Source of the DNA: Rhodobacteraceae bacterium Alg231-30 | GTDB lineage: Bacteria; Pseudomonadota; Alphaproteobacteria; Rhodobacterales; Rhodobacteraceae | Assembly (NCBI GenBank): GCA_900143615.1 | Contig: FREU01000003.1 | Location: 62,001 to 126,000, forward strand | Direction of reading: 5' to 3' | Length of the DNA stretch: 64,000 nucleotides | Part shown: positions 45,290 to 55,044 of the stretch, piece after piece | Layout: each line of letters opens with the position of its first letter | Numbering within the stretch: position 1 is the stretch's first letter | The notes under the pieces: model-generated | Database searches by the model: none | What the model saw: only the letters and a program-made list of their open reading frames with translations | Told to the model about the DNA's origin: nothing | Translations under genes and position numbers: made by a program

Positions 45290-45517
45290 TTAATACTGCC
45301 AGAAAGCCTTGTTTGTTTCTGTGCGGGCCTGACTTCGGGATATGCCGATGTCATCCAGTTGGTGGTCAGTGAGGCGGGCAAGGTGATTGCGGGTCTTTTG
45401 ACGGCGTTCCCATTTGGTCACCATTACCGCAAACGCCACCGCCCAACGTGCCAGAATGGGCAGGACTGTCTGGTTTTTCAAAACGGTTATGTGCTCGGTC
45501 TGGAGCGTAGGTGACAT
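45290..45517 (-). CDS. DUF1127 domain protein
   Basis: A 75-residue protein with the DUF1127 end ARLTDHQLDDIGISRSQAR (residues about 48-66). Members bind RNA or act in stress and phosphate/metabolic control in alphaproteobacteria. ATG 45517 has AAGGA upstream; the longer ORF to 45622 lacks support. Divergent from the MocR gene, with a dyad between. Confidence 0.87.
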   Translation of the reverse strand: MSPTLQTEHITVLKNQTVLPILARWAVAFAVMVTKWERRQKTRNHLARLTDHQLDDIGISRSQARTETNKAFWQY

Positions 45518-45534
45518 TGGAACATTCCTTAAAT

Positions 45535-45551
45535 TGTATTGACACAATACA
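45535..45551. promoter_or_regulatory. Candidate operator between DUF1127 and MocR genes
   Basis: Perfect dyad TGTATTG-ACA-CAATACA, overlapping TTGACA (45539-45544), a candidate -35 box for the MocR gene. A related CAAT half-site is at 45577-45580. Possibly a MocR autoregulatory site. Confidence 0.45.
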
Positions 45552-45603
45552 GCGAGATGCTGCAGTAATATTGGTACAATGTAGGTGTTTCGAGGTCCAT
45601 GAA

Positions 45604-47004
45604 ATGATTGTAACGGATACAATTTGGCATCCTGATTTATCTAAAGCTGGAAAATCGAAGTACAAAGCGCTGGCGCAGGCTATTCGAGACGCCATTATCA
45701 ATGGAAAGTTAGCGCCTTCCGACAAGTTGCCGCCTGTCCGCGAGCTGGGCTATCAGCTTGGCGTAACGCCGGGAACGGTTGCACGAGCTTATGCGATTTT
45801 AACTGAAGAGGGACGGTTGGTCGCTGAGGTTGGTCGCGGAACTTTTGTGGCGCGCTCACATCTGCCAGTAGCGGAAGATGTGCAGCCGTTGATTTCTCAT
45901 CCCAATGAAACATTTGCGGATTTTCGCAGCAGTCGGGTGCCGGATGTCGGACAGGGGCCGTTAATTGATCAAGCCTTTGTCCGTTTGGGCACTGCGCATC
46001 GTCGTCGCAATATCAACTATCCCACTGCAGAGACCGATCTTGAAACCCGCGAGGCTGTGGCGCGGTGGTTGGATCAGGATCGACTCGGCGGGGTGACGGC
46101 GCAGGATGTGGTGTTGGGCAATGGGGCGCAAAATTGTACGCTGTTGGCCTTGCAGGCCGTTTTGCGCGGGCAGGCACCTGTTATTTTTTCTGAAGACTTG
46201 TCTTATCCGGGGGTGCGTCATGCGGCGCGGCTTTTGCGTGCGCAAGTGGTGGGGCTTCCGATGGATGACGAGGGAATTCTGCCCGAGGCGTTTTTACAGG
46301 CGCATCGCGCCCATGGCGGGCAGGTGCTATTGACGTCAGCGCATGTGCACAGCCCAACCACAATCCGCACTTCTCTTGCACGCAAGCGCGCTTTGGCCGA
46401 GATCGCGCGTGATCTGAACATCACAATCATCGAGGATGATTGCCACACAGTTGCCCCAACCGAGATCCCGAGCTATCGCGCCATTTTGCCCGAACAGAGC
46501 TTTTTTGTCTCGTCGCTGACCAAATCAGTGAGTGGCGCATTGCGGTTTGGTTATGCGGTGTGTCCACCCGGGCAAAACAAGGTGTTGCGTCAGGTGGCGC
46601 AAAGTTCGTTTTATGGTGTCTCACAGCCCATTTTAGATGTGTGTAGCGATCTGTTGAATTCAGGGGGAGCGGCGCAAGTGCGTGACAAGGTTGTGATTGA
46701 AACCGCGCGTCGGGTGCGGCTGGCGGTCAATCATCTGGGGGCGTGGGATTTAAGTTGGCGCGAAGATGTCCCGTTTGTCTTTTTACAAATGCCCATAGGG
46801 TGGCGGGCTTCTGGTTTTGCTATGGCCTGTGAAAAACGCGGCATCTTTGTGAAGCCTGCAGATGAATTTGCCATGCCCAATGGTCTGGCCCCCAATGCGG
46901 TACGTTTGGGGGTGAATACCTGCAACAATAGCGAGCTGTTTTTAAAGGCAATGGAAGACATGAACGATTTGCTGGCAAATCCTGTGTCGATGATCGACGG
47001 CTAG
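45604..47004 (+). CDS. MocR-type regulator (GntR HTH plus aminotransferase fold)
   Basis: The 466 residues have a GntR winged HTH (about 8-75: IRDAIINGKLAPSDKLPPVR, GVTPGTVARAYAILTEEGRL) joined to a type I PLP-dependent aminotransferase-like domain (about 110-460). PLP-site landmarks include GNGAQNCTLLALQAV, IEDDCH and SFFVSSLTKSVSGALRFGY, where the Lys in SLTKS is the PLP-binding residue. Regulators of this type bind PLP plus an amino acid or amine. Targets are unknown; the neighbouring DUF1127 gene is a candidate. ATG 45604 with GAGG upstream. Confidence 0.92.
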   Translation: MIVTDTIWHPDLSKAGKSKYKALAQAIRDAIINGKLAPSDKLPPVRELGYQLGVTPGTVARAYAILTEEGRLVAEVGRGTFVARSHLPVAEDVQPLISHPNETFADFRSSRVPDVGQGPLIDQAFVRLGTAHRRRNINYPTAETDLETREAVARWLDQDRLGGVTAQDVVLGNGAQNCTLLALQAVLRGQAPVIFSEDLSYPGVRHAARLLRAQVVGLPMDDEGILPEAFLQAHRAHGGQVLLTSAHVHSPTTIRTSLARKRALAEIARDLNITIIEDDCHTVAPTEIPSYRAILPEQSFFVSSLTKSVSGALRFGYAVCPPGQNKVLRQVAQSSFYGVSQPILDVCSDLLNSGGAAQVRDKVVIETARRVRLAVNHLGAWDLSWREDVPFVFLQMPIGWRASGFAMACEKRGIFVKPADEFAMPNGLAPNAVRLGVNTCNNSELFLKAMEDMNDLLANPVSMIDG

Positions 47005-47028
47005 GAGGGCTTAGCCGTAAAGCAACAA

Positions 47029-47058
47029 AAAAGGCGCTCTGAGATCAGAGCGCCTTTT
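47029..47058. terminator. Bidirectional terminator of MocR and tkt
   Basis: 12-bp stem AAAAGGCGCTCT (47029-47040) / AGAGCGCCTTTT (47047-47058), GAGATC loop, between convergent genes; A/T runs on both sides. Confidence 0.88.
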
Positions 47059-47080
47059 GATTGTTTTGTAGAGACACTGC

Positions 47081-49102
47081 TTACAGCAGGTCTTTGACCT
47101 TTTGTGCCACATTGGCTGATGTGATGCCGAATTTCTCGAACAATTCACCAGCCGGAGCAGAGGCGCCAAAGCCCCCCATGCCAACATAGTCGGATTTGCC
47201 AGGCCGGGCGCGTTCACCCAACAGCCATTGATCCCAACCGCCAGCGCGAACGGCTGCTTCGACGCCAACACGGACCGCTGCGCCTGCGGGCAGAACTTTG
47301 CGGCGGTATGTTTCGTCTTGGGCCGCAAACAGCTCCATGCAGGGCATAGACACCACGCGGGTGCCGATACCTTCGGCTTCCAGCAGGGCTTTGGCTTCCA
47401 TGGCTGTGGCAACCTCAGAACCGGTGGCGATCAGGATCGCCTGACGTTTGCCTTCGGCTTCGGCCAGCACATAGGCGCCTTTTTCGGTCAGGTTGGCCAT
47501 CTTGTGCTCGGTGCGCAGGGTGGGCAGGTTCTGACGGGTCAGGGCCATGACGGATGGGGTTGTCTTGCTGGTCAAAGCAATTTCCCATGCCTCGGCAGTT
47601 TCAACCGAGTCTGCGGGGCGGAACACATAGGTGTTTGGTGTTGCGCGGCAGATGGCAAGATGCTCGACGGGTTGGTGTGTCGGGCCGTCTTCACCCACAC
47701 CGATGCTGTCGTGGGTCATCACGAATACGGTTGGGATTTTGCTCAGCGCGGCCAGACGCATCGAAGGACGCGCGTAGTCGGTGAAGCAGAAGAATGTCCC
47801 GCCGTAGGGGCGCATACCGCCGTGCAGGGTCATGCCGTTCATCGCTGCGGCCATGCCGTGCTCACGGATACCCCAATAGATGTAGCGACCTTTGCGGTTG
47901 TCGGTGTCAAACACACCCATGTCCGCTGTCAATGTGTTGTTGGATCCTGTTAGGTCAGCCGAGCCGCCCACAGTTTCAGGCATGATCGGGTTGATCGCCG
48001 CCAGTGCCATTTCGGAAGATTTGCGAGTGGCAACTTTGGGCTGATCTTCGGAGATCTGCTTTTTCAGCGCTTTGACGGTGGCTGAGAGCTTTTTAGGAAC
48101 GTCCAGCGCATAGGCGCGGTTGAAGCGTTGCTGTTTCTGCTTGGATACTTCGGCAAAGCGAGCTTCCCATGCTTCACGGTCAGCAGCGCCACGCGCACCG
48201 ATGGCTTCCCACTGGGCTTTGACGTCTGCGGGAACTTCAAATGGGCCAGTTGTCCAGCCGTAGACTTCTTTTGCAGCAGCCATTTGCGCCGCGTCTGTCA
48301 ATGCGCCGTGACCTTTGGAAGTGTCCTGAGCGGCGTGACCTATGGCGATGTGGGTTTTGCAGGCAATCATAGATGGCTTGCGGGTCTTTTTGGCGGCTTC
48401 GATGGCGGCATCGATGGCTTCTGGATCGTGACCGTCGATTTCCTGAACGTGCCAACCGGACGCTTTGAAGCGTTTAACCTGATCGGTGCGATCAGACAGC
48501 TCGACAGTGCCGTCGATGGTGATGTTGTTGTTGTCCCACAGCACGATCAGGTGACCCAGTTCGTGACGACCAGCAAGGCCGATCGCTTCCTGAGAGATGC
48601 CTTCCATCAGGCAGCCGTCGCCAGCGATGACATAGGTGTTGTGATCTACAATCTTGCGGCCGTATTGGGCGCGCTGCATTTCTTCGGCCATGGCGAAACC
48701 CACGGCGTTGGCGATGCCCTGACCCAACGGGCCAGTGGTGGTTTCAACGGCATCGAGCAGGAAGTTTTCCGGATGACCAGCAGTCAATGCGCCCATCTGG
48801 CGGAAGTTTTTCACCTGCTCAAGTGTGACCTGTTTGTCGCCCATGAGATACAGCAGCGAATAGATCAGCATCGAGCCGTGGCCTGCAGACAGGATAAACC
48901 GGTCACGGTCAGGCCAACTGGGGGCTGCGACGTCAAATTTCAGGTGCTTTTCAAACAGCACGGTGGCCACATCAGCCATGCCCATTGGCATGCCCGAATG
49001 GCCGGAATTTGCGGCTGCGACGGCATCAAGTGTGAGAGCACGGATGGCGGTTGCCTTCATCCAATGCTGGGGGTTTTTTTCACGCAGGGCGGCAATATCC
49101 AC
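47081..49102 (-). CDS. tkt: Transketolase
   Basis: ThDP enzyme of the pentose phosphate pathway, moving two-carbon units between sugars. Start choice: GTG 49102 ([14 protein letters not shown]) has AAAGGA 9 nt upstream; ATGs at 49126 and 49111 do not fit the site. 673 residues. Landmarks: [56 protein letters not shown] (ThDP), [26 protein letters not shown] and [17 protein letters not shown]. It is divergent from the coiled-coil gene upstream of zapA. Confidence 0.97.
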   Translation of the reverse strand: MDIAALREKNPQHWMKATAIRALTLDAVAAANSGHSGMPMGMADVATVLFEKHLKFDVAAPSWPDRDRFILSAGHGSMLIYSLLYLMGDKQVTLEQVKNFRQMGALTAGHPENFLLDAVETTTGPLGQGIANAVGFAMAEEMQRAQYGRKIVDHNTYVIAGDGCLMEGISQEAIGLAGRHELGHLIVLWDNNNITIDGTVELSDRTDQVKRFKASGWHVQEIDGHDPEAIDAAIEAAKKTRKPSMIACKTHIAIGHAAQDTSKGHGALTDAAQMAAAKEVYGWTTGPFEVPADVKAQWEAIGARGAADREAWEARFAEVSKQKQQRFNRAYALDVPKKLSATVKALKKQISEDQPKVATRKSSEMALAAINPIMPETVGGSADLTGSNNTLTADMGVFDTDNRKGRYIYWGIREHGMAAAMNGMTLHGGMRPYGGTFFCFTDYARPSMRLAALSKIPTVFVMTHDSIGVGEDGPTHQPVEHLAICRATPNTYVFRPADSVETAEAWEIALTSKTTPSVMALTRQNLPTLRTEHKMANLTEKGAYVLAEAEGKRQAILIATGSEVATAMEAKALLEAEGIGTRVVSMPCMELFAAQDETYRRKVLPAGAAVRVGVEAAVRAGGWDQWLLGERARPGKSDYVGMGGFGASAPAGELFEKFGITSANVAQKVKDLL

Positions 49103-49308
49103 GGGGCGCATTCCTTTAACTGGCATTCGGGGTCAAACGCTCCATACCACCCCTACAAATTAGTGCAAGCGTGCAGGTCAAGTGCTTGATGTCTAAGGGG
49201 GCGCAATTTGGTTTCCCATTGGGTAATATCGGGAAAAAGGCAGTTGTGCGCCGATTCGCGTGAATGCGTGAGCGGTGTAAAAGATCATAAAGTTAAAGGA
49301 CGGGGCAC

Positions 49309-49926
49309 ATGAGTGACATCAGCGAACTCGAAGGCCGTATTAGCGCCGCGATGGAGCGGATCGGGCGTGGGTTGGAAACGTTTCAGCACGGTGCGGCGCC
49401 AGATGACGCGGCTGACAGCCAACTTGAGGCTGTGCGTCGTGAATTAGAAGAAGAGAAGCTGGCAACCGCCCAAATGGCGGAAAGCGTGCGTGCGCTGACC
49501 GATCGGCAGGCAGAGCTTGAGGCCGAGTTGGTTGCGGCATTGGAAGCAAAAACCGAAGTCGAGGCGGCTTTGGCAGCCACACAACAAGTTGAAGCCGTTG
49601 CAATTGAAGCGAATTCCGAAGGGGCTCTGAAGGAAATGAGAGAGTCCATGGAAGAAGTCGGGTTGCGCTTGCGACGTATGAAACAGATCAATCGAAATCT
49701 GAAGCAAAACAATGCTAAATTGCGCAGTGCAGTCGAAGACAATTTGGAAACGCCGGATTTGGTCGACCAGGCTTTGAAGTTGAATGTGCAGTCAGTGGAA
49801 GTTGAACGCCAAGCCGATTTAGCGGTGTCAGGCGTCATTCTTGCCGGTTTGAAGCCCATGTTGGTCGGACATGATGAGGGGCTTGCCGACGTTGAAAATG
49901 ACAGTGCAACATCAGGAGAAGCGTGA
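49309..49926 (+). CDS. Coiled-coil protein upstream of zapA, unknown
   Basis: A 205-residue acidic protein dominated by coiled coil (about 40-165: QLEAVRRELEEEKLATAQMA, LTDRQAELEAELVAALEAK, MRESMEEVGLRLRRMKQINR). It resembles the conserved hypothetical next to zapA in Rhodobacteraceae, which may assist division, but I know no tested function. ATG 49309 is preceded by a weak ribosome site. The stop overlaps the zapA start by one base (TGATG), showing translational coupling. Confidence 0.85.
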   Translation: MSDISELEGRISAAMERIGRGLETFQHGAAPDDAADSQLEAVRRELEEEKLATAQMAESVRALTDRQAELEAELVAALEAKTEVEAALAATQQVEAVAIEANSEGALKEMRESMEEVGLRLRRMKQINRNLKQNNAKLRSAVEDNLETPDLVDQALKLNVQSVEVERQADLAVSGVILAGLKPMLVGHDEGLADVENDSATSGEA

Positions 49927-50309
49927 TGCCGGAAGTAGAAGTGGAAATTGGCGGTCGTAGTTTTGAAGTTGCCTGTCAGGATGGTGAGCAGCATTTTTTA
50001 ACAAGTGCTGCCAAGATGCTGGATGATGAAGCAAAAGTTTTGGCCGCACAAACCGGGCGCATTCCCGAAGCGCGTATGTTGCTGATGGCGGGGCTGATGT
50101 TGGCAGATCGCACGGCTGGGGTTGAAGACAAGTGTAAGGGGCTTGAGGAAAAGCTGGCCGAGCTGGAAGCCGAAATTGAAACGCTGCGAACTGCGCCAGC
50201 TGAAAAAGTCGAAGTGCCAACTATTCCCAAAGAAGTCACCGAGACTTTGGCGGAACTGGCTGCACGTGCCGAAGCTTTGGCGGCGGAAGTTGAAGAGAAG
50301 ACGGCCTAG
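49926..50309 (+). CDS. zapA: Cell division protein ZapA
   Basis: FtsZ-ring stabiliser of 127 residues: globular head (about 1-60, VEVEIGGRSFEVACQDGEQ, LTSAAKMLDDEAKVL) and a coiled coil (about 70-125). ATG 49926 follows CAGGAGAAG and overlaps the previous stop. The C-terminal extension (EAEIETLRTAPAEKVEVP onward) is longer than in E. coli ZapA. It is co-translated with the coiled-coil protein. Confidence 0.9.
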   Translation: MPEVEVEIGGRSFEVACQDGEQHFLTSAAKMLDDEAKVLAAQTGRIPEARMLLMAGLMLADRTAGVEDKCKGLEEKLAELEAEIETLRTAPAEKVEVPTIPKEVTETLAELAARAEALAAEVEEKTA

Positions 50310-50614
50310 GTCACAAAACAACGCCAAAATTTTATGAAACCATCCGCGAGCGGGGGGGGGGTTCGTTGCGGCATTTTTGCAAACGACAGCCTTGGACTGG
50401 CGATTGATTGTCTGATCTTGCGTGATTTGGCAGGGAAATAGGCGAAAATTCCCTTATATGGTGGGTGTTTTGGCGATGTTTCGCTGTTTTTCTGGCGGGT
50501 TCTAGATCGATTTTTGATTTCTCTCTAAAGCGGCGACGGAAAGCTGGATGTGTTGCGTATTAGGTGGCGACGCGGACGGCTGCGTTCGCATTACCTAATT
50601 CCAAGGATTTTCTG
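50310..50614. other. 305-base gap after zapA with G10 run and a structured leader
   Basis: No supported gene. Contents: a run of ten G at 50352-50361; a strong hairpin ATTAGGT (50559-50565) / ACCTAAT (50593-50599) enclosing GCGA-CGC / GCG-T-TCGC, just before the cytochrome b561 ribosome site (AAGGA). In many proteobacteria the gap after zapA holds the 6S RNA gene (ssrS); I could not confirm a 6S fold by eye. Part of this stretch must hold the cytochrome gene promoter. Confidence 0.4.
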
Positions 50615-51154
50615 ATGACCTCGAAACTCGTAACTTATGACAAGCTATCGCGCTTGAACCATTGGTTTGTAGCGCTGTTGATGATCGCGATGATCATCAC
50701 CGGTTTTTACATCTTTCGCGCCGTAGAAGGTGGGCCAGGTTCCATTAAGGGCATGCTGATCGGGTATCACAAATCTGTTGGTCTGTTGATCCTGGTTTTG
50801 GGCACATTGCGAGTGATCCACCGCCTGCGTCAGGGCTTTTTGGAAAGCACACAGGTAGGTTGGCAGGAGACAATGGCACGCATCATGCATTGGGTGTTGT
50901 TGGCCGGTATCGTTGTGATGCCAGTTTCGGGCGTTATCGGATCGTTCTTTGGCGGTCGTGCAACAGGTTTCTTTGGTATGTCGGCTATTCCAGCAGGACC
51001 GGAAATTGAAGGTTTGAAAAACCTAGCTTATGGCATCCACGGTGTATTTGCGTTTTTGATCGCTGCAGCAGTTCTTCTGCATGTCGCTGGCGCGCTGAAG
51101 CATCATTTTATCGATCGTGACGACACAATGGCGCGGATGACCGGCCGCGTTTAA
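50615..51154 (+). CDS. Cytochrome b561 (CybB-type)
   Basis: Four-helix di-heme inner-membrane protein of 179 residues. Likely heme His in RLNHWFVALLM, IGYHKSVGLLI, IMHWVLLAGIVV and GIHGVFAFLIAAAVLLHVAG. Family members move electrons between quinol and acceptors such as superoxide. ATG 50615 with AAGGA 8 nt upstream; the ORF extends to 50564 through the structured leader. A terminator follows. Confidence 0.92.
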   Translation: MTSKLVTYDKLSRLNHWFVALLMIAMIITGFYIFRAVEGGPGSIKGMLIGYHKSVGLLILVLGTLRVIHRLRQGFLESTQVGWQETMARIMHWVLLAGIVVMPVSGVIGSFFGGRATGFFGMSAIPAGPEIEGLKNLAYGIHGVFAFLIAAAVLLHVAGALKHHFIDRDDTMARMTGRV

Positions 51155-51173
51155 ACCTGCCTTATCCAGATAC

Positions 51174-51205
51174 AAAAAGCCCCGGAGTATCTCCGGGGCT
51201 TTTTT
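51174..51205. terminator. Bidirectional terminator (cytochrome b561 / grxD)
   Basis: 14-bp stem AAAAAGCCCCGGAG (51174-51187) / CTCCGGGGCTTTTT (51191-51204), TAT loop; serves both convergent genes. Confidence 0.93.
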
Positions 51206-51233
51206 GTTTCTCATCGACGTTTTGTCGTAAGAA

Positions 51234-51596
51234 TTAGCCGTTGGCTTCGCGGATTTTGTCGGCTGCGTCTTTGTCATAGCCGACACCGTTGTCATCAAAC
51301 AACGTGTCCAGCTCACCCGACAGGGTCATTTCGGTGATGATATCGCATCCACCGACGAATTCGCCTTTGACGTAAAGCTGTGGAATGGTGGGCCAGTCGG
51401 AGTAATCCTTGATGCCTTGACGAAGGGTTTCGTCCGCCAAAACATTCACGTCTGAGTAGTCTACGCCCATGTAGTTGAGCACGCCCGCCACGCGAGAGGA
51501 AAACCCGCATTGCGGCATCTCTTTGGTGCCCTTCATAAACAGCACCACGGTGTTGGCTTTGACGGTTTCGTCGATTTGCGCGTTTGCATCAGTCAT
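51234..51596 (-). CDS. grxD: Monothiol glutaredoxin (Grx4 type)
   Basis: A 120-residue CGFS glutaredoxin that binds and transfers [2Fe-2S] clusters with glutathione. Landmarks: [20 protein letters not shown] (active CGFS), [20 protein letters not shown]. It is on the same strand as bolA (355 nt apart), and BolA-Grx heterodimers sense iron or pass clusters. ATG 51596 has a weak GGAGA ribosome site; the ORF runs back to 51647. Confidence 0.96.
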   Translation of the reverse strand: MTDANAQIDETVKANTVVLFMKGTKEMPQCGFSSRVAGVLNYMGVDYSDVNVLADETLRQGIKDYSDWPTIPQLYVKGEFVGGCDIITEMTLSGELDTLFDDNGVGYDKDAADKIREANG

Positions 51597-51951
51597 GTAA
51601 CTCTCCGTTTCCAAGCTCGGTGACGCAGCTGTCGCTCGACGCGCCAAAATCTCGGACCGTATTTTATCAGTTTCCGAAACTCACATATGGTGATCAGGAC
51701 CCGATAGGCAAGATCAATTACGTGTATCACACTCCAAGCTGCCGCAGTTTCAAGTGGGTTGTCTATAGCCAACCCGCATCATGATAGGAAAAAATGTGAC
51801 AGCGAAAGAGGCTAAATAACGTGCCTTATGCCTATATTCTCTGAGCAATAAAGCGTTGTTCGCGGCCTTGGTCCGGTCCATGTAATTGAACGCTAGGGCG
51901 ACGATCATGTAAATGATCGCCAAATCTAACAGCAGGAAGGTATCTAGGCGC
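51597..51951 (-). other. Gap between grxD and bolA with a doubtful small ORF
   Basis: A 52-residue frame (ATG 51908 to TGA 51750; MIVALAFNYMDRTKAANNAL, then YLASFAVTFFPIMMRVGYRQ) reads like a membrane protein with amphipathic middle but has no ribosome site. No homologue recognised. The rest should hold the grxD promoter. Confidence 0.25.
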
Positions 51952-52188
51952 TTATTCCGGCGCTTTTGTGGTCAGCGCCAGCGCGTGCAGTTCACCGTTG
52001 GTGCCATCCATTTTACCTTTGAGGGCGGCATAGACGGCGCGTTGCTGTTGCACGCGGTTTTTTCCACGAAAGCTTTCGTCGATGACCATGGCTGACATAT
52101 GCACACCATCATTGCCACCCACTTGGATGTCAGCATCTGGAAAGCTTTCGCGCAGCAGTTCTTCGATTTGGTGGGCAGTCATCGCCAT
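51952..52188 (-). CDS. BolA-family protein
   Basis: A 78-residue BolA-fold protein with the helix-turn region LRESFPDADIQVGGNDGVH, a conserved RVQQQRAVYAALKG helix and the C-terminal HALALTTKAPE. The invariant His and Cys/His ligands of BolA-Grx pairing are in the HALAL strand. Adjacent grxD suggests an Fe-S/iron role. ATG 52188 has AAGGA 7 nt upstream. The IbaG/YrbA-like subgroup is equally possible. Confidence 0.93.
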   Translation of the reverse strand: MAMTAHQIEELLRESFPDADIQVGGNDGVHMSAMVIDESFRGKNRVQQQRAVYAALKGKMDGTNGELHALALTTKAPE

Positions 52189-52260
52189 GAGGAAGTCCTT
52201 TTTGATCTCATATGAAAATGTAGGGGGGCAGGGCGAGGTCTGCAAGCGCGATTGCAGTAC

Positions 52261-52782
52261 TTAGGCGAAGGGTGACAAAGAGCGCAGAAAGATTGGTACG
52301 TATTCGAGCGCATCTTGCACGTCGGGTTCGGTGAAACGGTGCATTGAATTGGCATCCGTCGGACATAGTGCGGAAATGAGGCGATCACATTGCGCCGTTT
52401 CGCTAGGAGGCAACGGCAGAGTTTTCTTGGCCTCAACAAGCAGCAGCAGCGCCTCGTGAACAGGGCGCATAAGGTGCAGGGCGTCGGTCATATCTCGGCG
52501 CAATAGGCGCACATCACGCCAATTTTCGCCTTCAAAGAACTCTTGGGTGACGCGCTGGCCAGCTCCCGCACAGTCATAAGACACACAGCCGCCAAATCCG
52601 CGTTTGGCGAGCGTGGCGTGGATGGTGCAGCGAAAATCGTCTTTGGAAAGGTTTGGGCAGGGTGTGCCAACATCCTTGTCGATGGCAAACCCGTCGCCTT
52701 TTTCAAAAGGATACGCCACACAACACAGGGCTGCACAAGAAGTGCAGTCCGGTGTTAGGTCTGGGAGGGTCACGCTGCTCAC
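52261..52782 (-). CDS. Cys-rich protein with CxxC-x3-CC module
   Basis: A 173-residue protein with a cysteine-rich N-terminal half: CTSCAALCCVAYPFEKGDGF, GTPCPNLSKDDFRCTIH, RGFGGCVSYDCAGAGQR. This pattern is the cysteine module also seen at the head of some actinobacterial pentapeptide proteins and may bind metal (inference). The second half is helical (DALHLMRPVHEALLLLVEAK). It lies 12 nt after purL and is probably in the same transcript. Confidence 0.8.
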   Translation of the reverse strand: MSSVTLPDLTPDCTSCAALCCVAYPFEKGDGFAIDKDVGTPCPNLSKDDFRCTIHATLAKRGFGGCVSYDCAGAGQRVTQEFFEGENWRDVRLLRRDMTDALHLMRPVHEALLLLVEAKKTLPLPPSETAQCDRLISALCPTDANSMHRFTEPDVQDALEYVPIFLRSLSPFA

Positions 52783-52794
52783 AGCGTGAGACCC

Positions 52795-54954
52795 TTAGGC
52801 GACAGCGTCGGCAAAGCTTGTGCGGAAAGTAGCAGCCAAATCAGCAAGCGGTGCTTCGGTGCTGCCAAAGCGCACGGTGTCGCCGGTGAATTTACCGACT
52901 GAGGTGACCGTAATGCTGTTTTGCTGAGCGGCAATCATCAAGGCTTCGGCCTGATCAAAGTTACAGGCGACCAAGTAACGCGCCTGATCTTCACCAAACA
53001 AGGTTGGGGTGTCATCCATGTCCAGATGCACGCCTACGCCGGCAGCTTCGGCCATTTCAAAGGCAGCCAGCGCCAAACCGCCGTCAGACAGGTCGGTGCA
53101 GGCTTTGATCATCTCGCGATTTGCGCGGATGAATTCGCCGTTTTTGCGTTCGGCTTCCAGATCAACATGGGGCGCATCGCCGTCTTCGCGGTTGAAGACT
53201 TCGGCCAGCAGAGCCGATTGGCCCAGATGGCCAGCCGTGTCACCAATCAGCAGCGCAACGTGACCGTCACGCGCTGTGTCGTTGATGACTTCTTCGTCGG
53301 CCGCAATCAGGCCAACCGCGCCGATGGTTGGCGTCGGCAGAATGCCGGAGCCGTCGGTTTCGTTATAGAGCGACACATTGCCGGACACGATGGGCATGTC
53401 CAGTGCTGCCACTGCCTCGCCGATGCCTTTGATCGCGCCAACGAACTGACCCATGATTTCGGGCTTTTCAGGGTTGCCAAAGTTCAGGTTGTCAGTGGTT
53501 GCCAGAGGTTTGGCACCAACCGAGCAGAGGTTGCGATAGGCTTCGGCTACGGCCTGTTTGCCGCCTTCGGTTGGGTTGGCTTTCACATAGCGTGGTGTCA
53601 CGTCAGAGGTGAAGGCGAGTTTCTTGTCGGTGCCATGTACGCGGATCACGCCAGCGCCAAGACCGGGCAGGCGCGCGCTGTCGGCCATGACCATGGTGTC
53701 ATATTGCTCATAGACCCACTGTTTGGCGGCATAGTTGGGCGAGGCCAAGAGAGCGCGCAGACCGTCGATCGGATCGATGGAAGGCACATCAGCGAGTTCT
53801 TCTGCGGCAGGGGTTTCTACCCATGGGCGGTCATATTCTGGTGCGCGGCCTGACAGCGGCGAGAGTGGCAGGTCCGCTTTGACTTCGCCGTGGTGCAGGA
53901 TCAGGAAGCGGTCGTCAGGCAAAGTTTCGCCGACGATGGCAAAATCGAGGTCCCATTTTTCAAACACGGCGCGGGCTTCGGCCTCAAGTTCGGGCTTGAG
54001 AACCATCAACATGCGCTCTTGAGATTCGGACAGCATCATCTCATAGGCTGTCATGTTGTCTTCGCGTTGAGGCACGTCTTCGAGGTTGAGCTTAACGCCG
54101 AGCTTACCTTTGTCGCCCATTTCCACAGCCGAACAGGTCAGGCCCGCAGCGCCCATATCCTGGATCGAAATCACAGCGCCAGTTTGCATCAGCTCGAGCG
54201 TGGCTTCCATCAGACGTTTTTCGGTGAAGGGGTCGCCAACCTGAACGGTGGGACGCTTCTCTTCAATCGTGTCGTCAAATTCGGCAGATGCCATGGTGGC
54301 GCCACCAACGCCGTCACGGCCGGTCTTGGCACCGAGATAAACAACAGGCATGCCAACGCCGGAGGCAGCTGAGTAGAAGATGCTATCGGATTTGGCGATG
54401 CCGGCAGCAAATGCGTTGACCAAGCAGTTGCCGTTGTAGGCAGGGTGGAAACGGACTTCGCCGCCCACAGTTGGCACGCCAAAGCAGTTGCCATAACCGC
54501 CGACACCTTCAACCACACCGTTCACAAGCTGGCGGGTTTTGTGGTGGGACGGCTCGCCAAAGGAAAGCGAGTTCATTGCCGCAATAGGACGGGCGCCCAT
54601 GGTGAAGACATCACGTAGAATGCCACCCACGCCGGTAGCGGCGCCTTGGTAGGGCTCGATGTAGGAGGGGTGGTTGTGGCTTTCCATTTTGAAAACCACC
54701 GCGTCGCCGTCACCAATATCCACGATGCCTGCGTTCTCGCCGGGGCCGCAGATGACTTGAGGACCTTCGGTGGGCAGGGTGCGCAGCCATTTTTTGGAGG
54801 ATTTGTAAGAGCAGTGCTCGTTCCACATCGCCGAGAAAATGCCCAGTTCGGTGAAAGTAGGCTCCCGTCCGATGATCTCGAGGATCAGCTCGTATTCGTC
54901 GGGCGCAAGCCCATGTGAAGAAATGAGATCGGTGGTGATGGCCGGTTCTTGCAT
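52795..54954 (-). CDS. purL: Phosphoribosylformylglycinamidine synthase II (PurL)
   Basis: ATP-dependent step of purine synthesis that makes FGAM from FGAR, with ammonia from PurQ. The 719-residue small-type PurL has [69 protein letters not shown] and the second-half [20 protein letters not shown]. No purQ or purS is adjacent, so they lie elsewhere. First gene of a minus-strand run with the Cys-rich protein and bolA. Confidence 0.97.
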   Translation of the reverse strand: MQEPAITTDLISSHGLAPDEYELILEIIGREPTFTELGIFSAMWNEHCSYKSSKKWLRTLPTEGPQVICGPGENAGIVDIGDGDAVVFKMESHNHPSYIEPYQGAATGVGGILRDVFTMGARPIAAMNSLSFGEPSHHKTRQLVNGVVEGVGGYGNCFGVPTVGGEVRFHPAYNGNCLVNAFAAGIAKSDSIFYSAASGVGMPVVYLGAKTGRDGVGGATMASAEFDDTIEEKRPTVQVGDPFTEKRLMEATLELMQTGAVISIQDMGAAGLTCSAVEMGDKGKLGVKLNLEDVPQREDNMTAYEMMLSESQERMLMVLKPELEAEARAVFEKWDLDFAIVGETLPDDRFLILHHGEVKADLPLSPLSGRAPEYDRPWVETPAAEELADVPSIDPIDGLRALLASPNYAAKQWVYEQYDTMVMADSARLPGLGAGVIRVHGTDKKLAFTSDVTPRYVKANPTEGGKQAVAEAYRNLCSVGAKPLATTDNLNFGNPEKPEIMGQFVGAIKGIGEAVAALDMPIVSGNVSLYNETDGSGILPTPTIGAVGLIAADEEVINDTARDGHVALLIGDTAGHLGQSALLAEVFNREDGDAPHVDLEAERKNGEFIRANREMIKACTDLSDGGLALAAFEMAEAAGVGVHLDMDDTPTLFGEDQARYLVACNFDQAEALMIAAQQNSITVTSVGKFTGDTVRFGSTEAPLADLAATFRTSFADAVA

Positions 54955-55044
54955 GAACTGAGTTTCCCAATAGACGCGTTTGGGGGGCTTTTAGGTCAAG
55001 CAGGCAAGGAGGAAAAGGGGTATCGGTGTTTTGATGCCGAGATA

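Noticed and set aside
50310-50614. 6S RNA (ssrS)
   Set aside because: Position fits but I could not see the 6S fold; left as a search target only.
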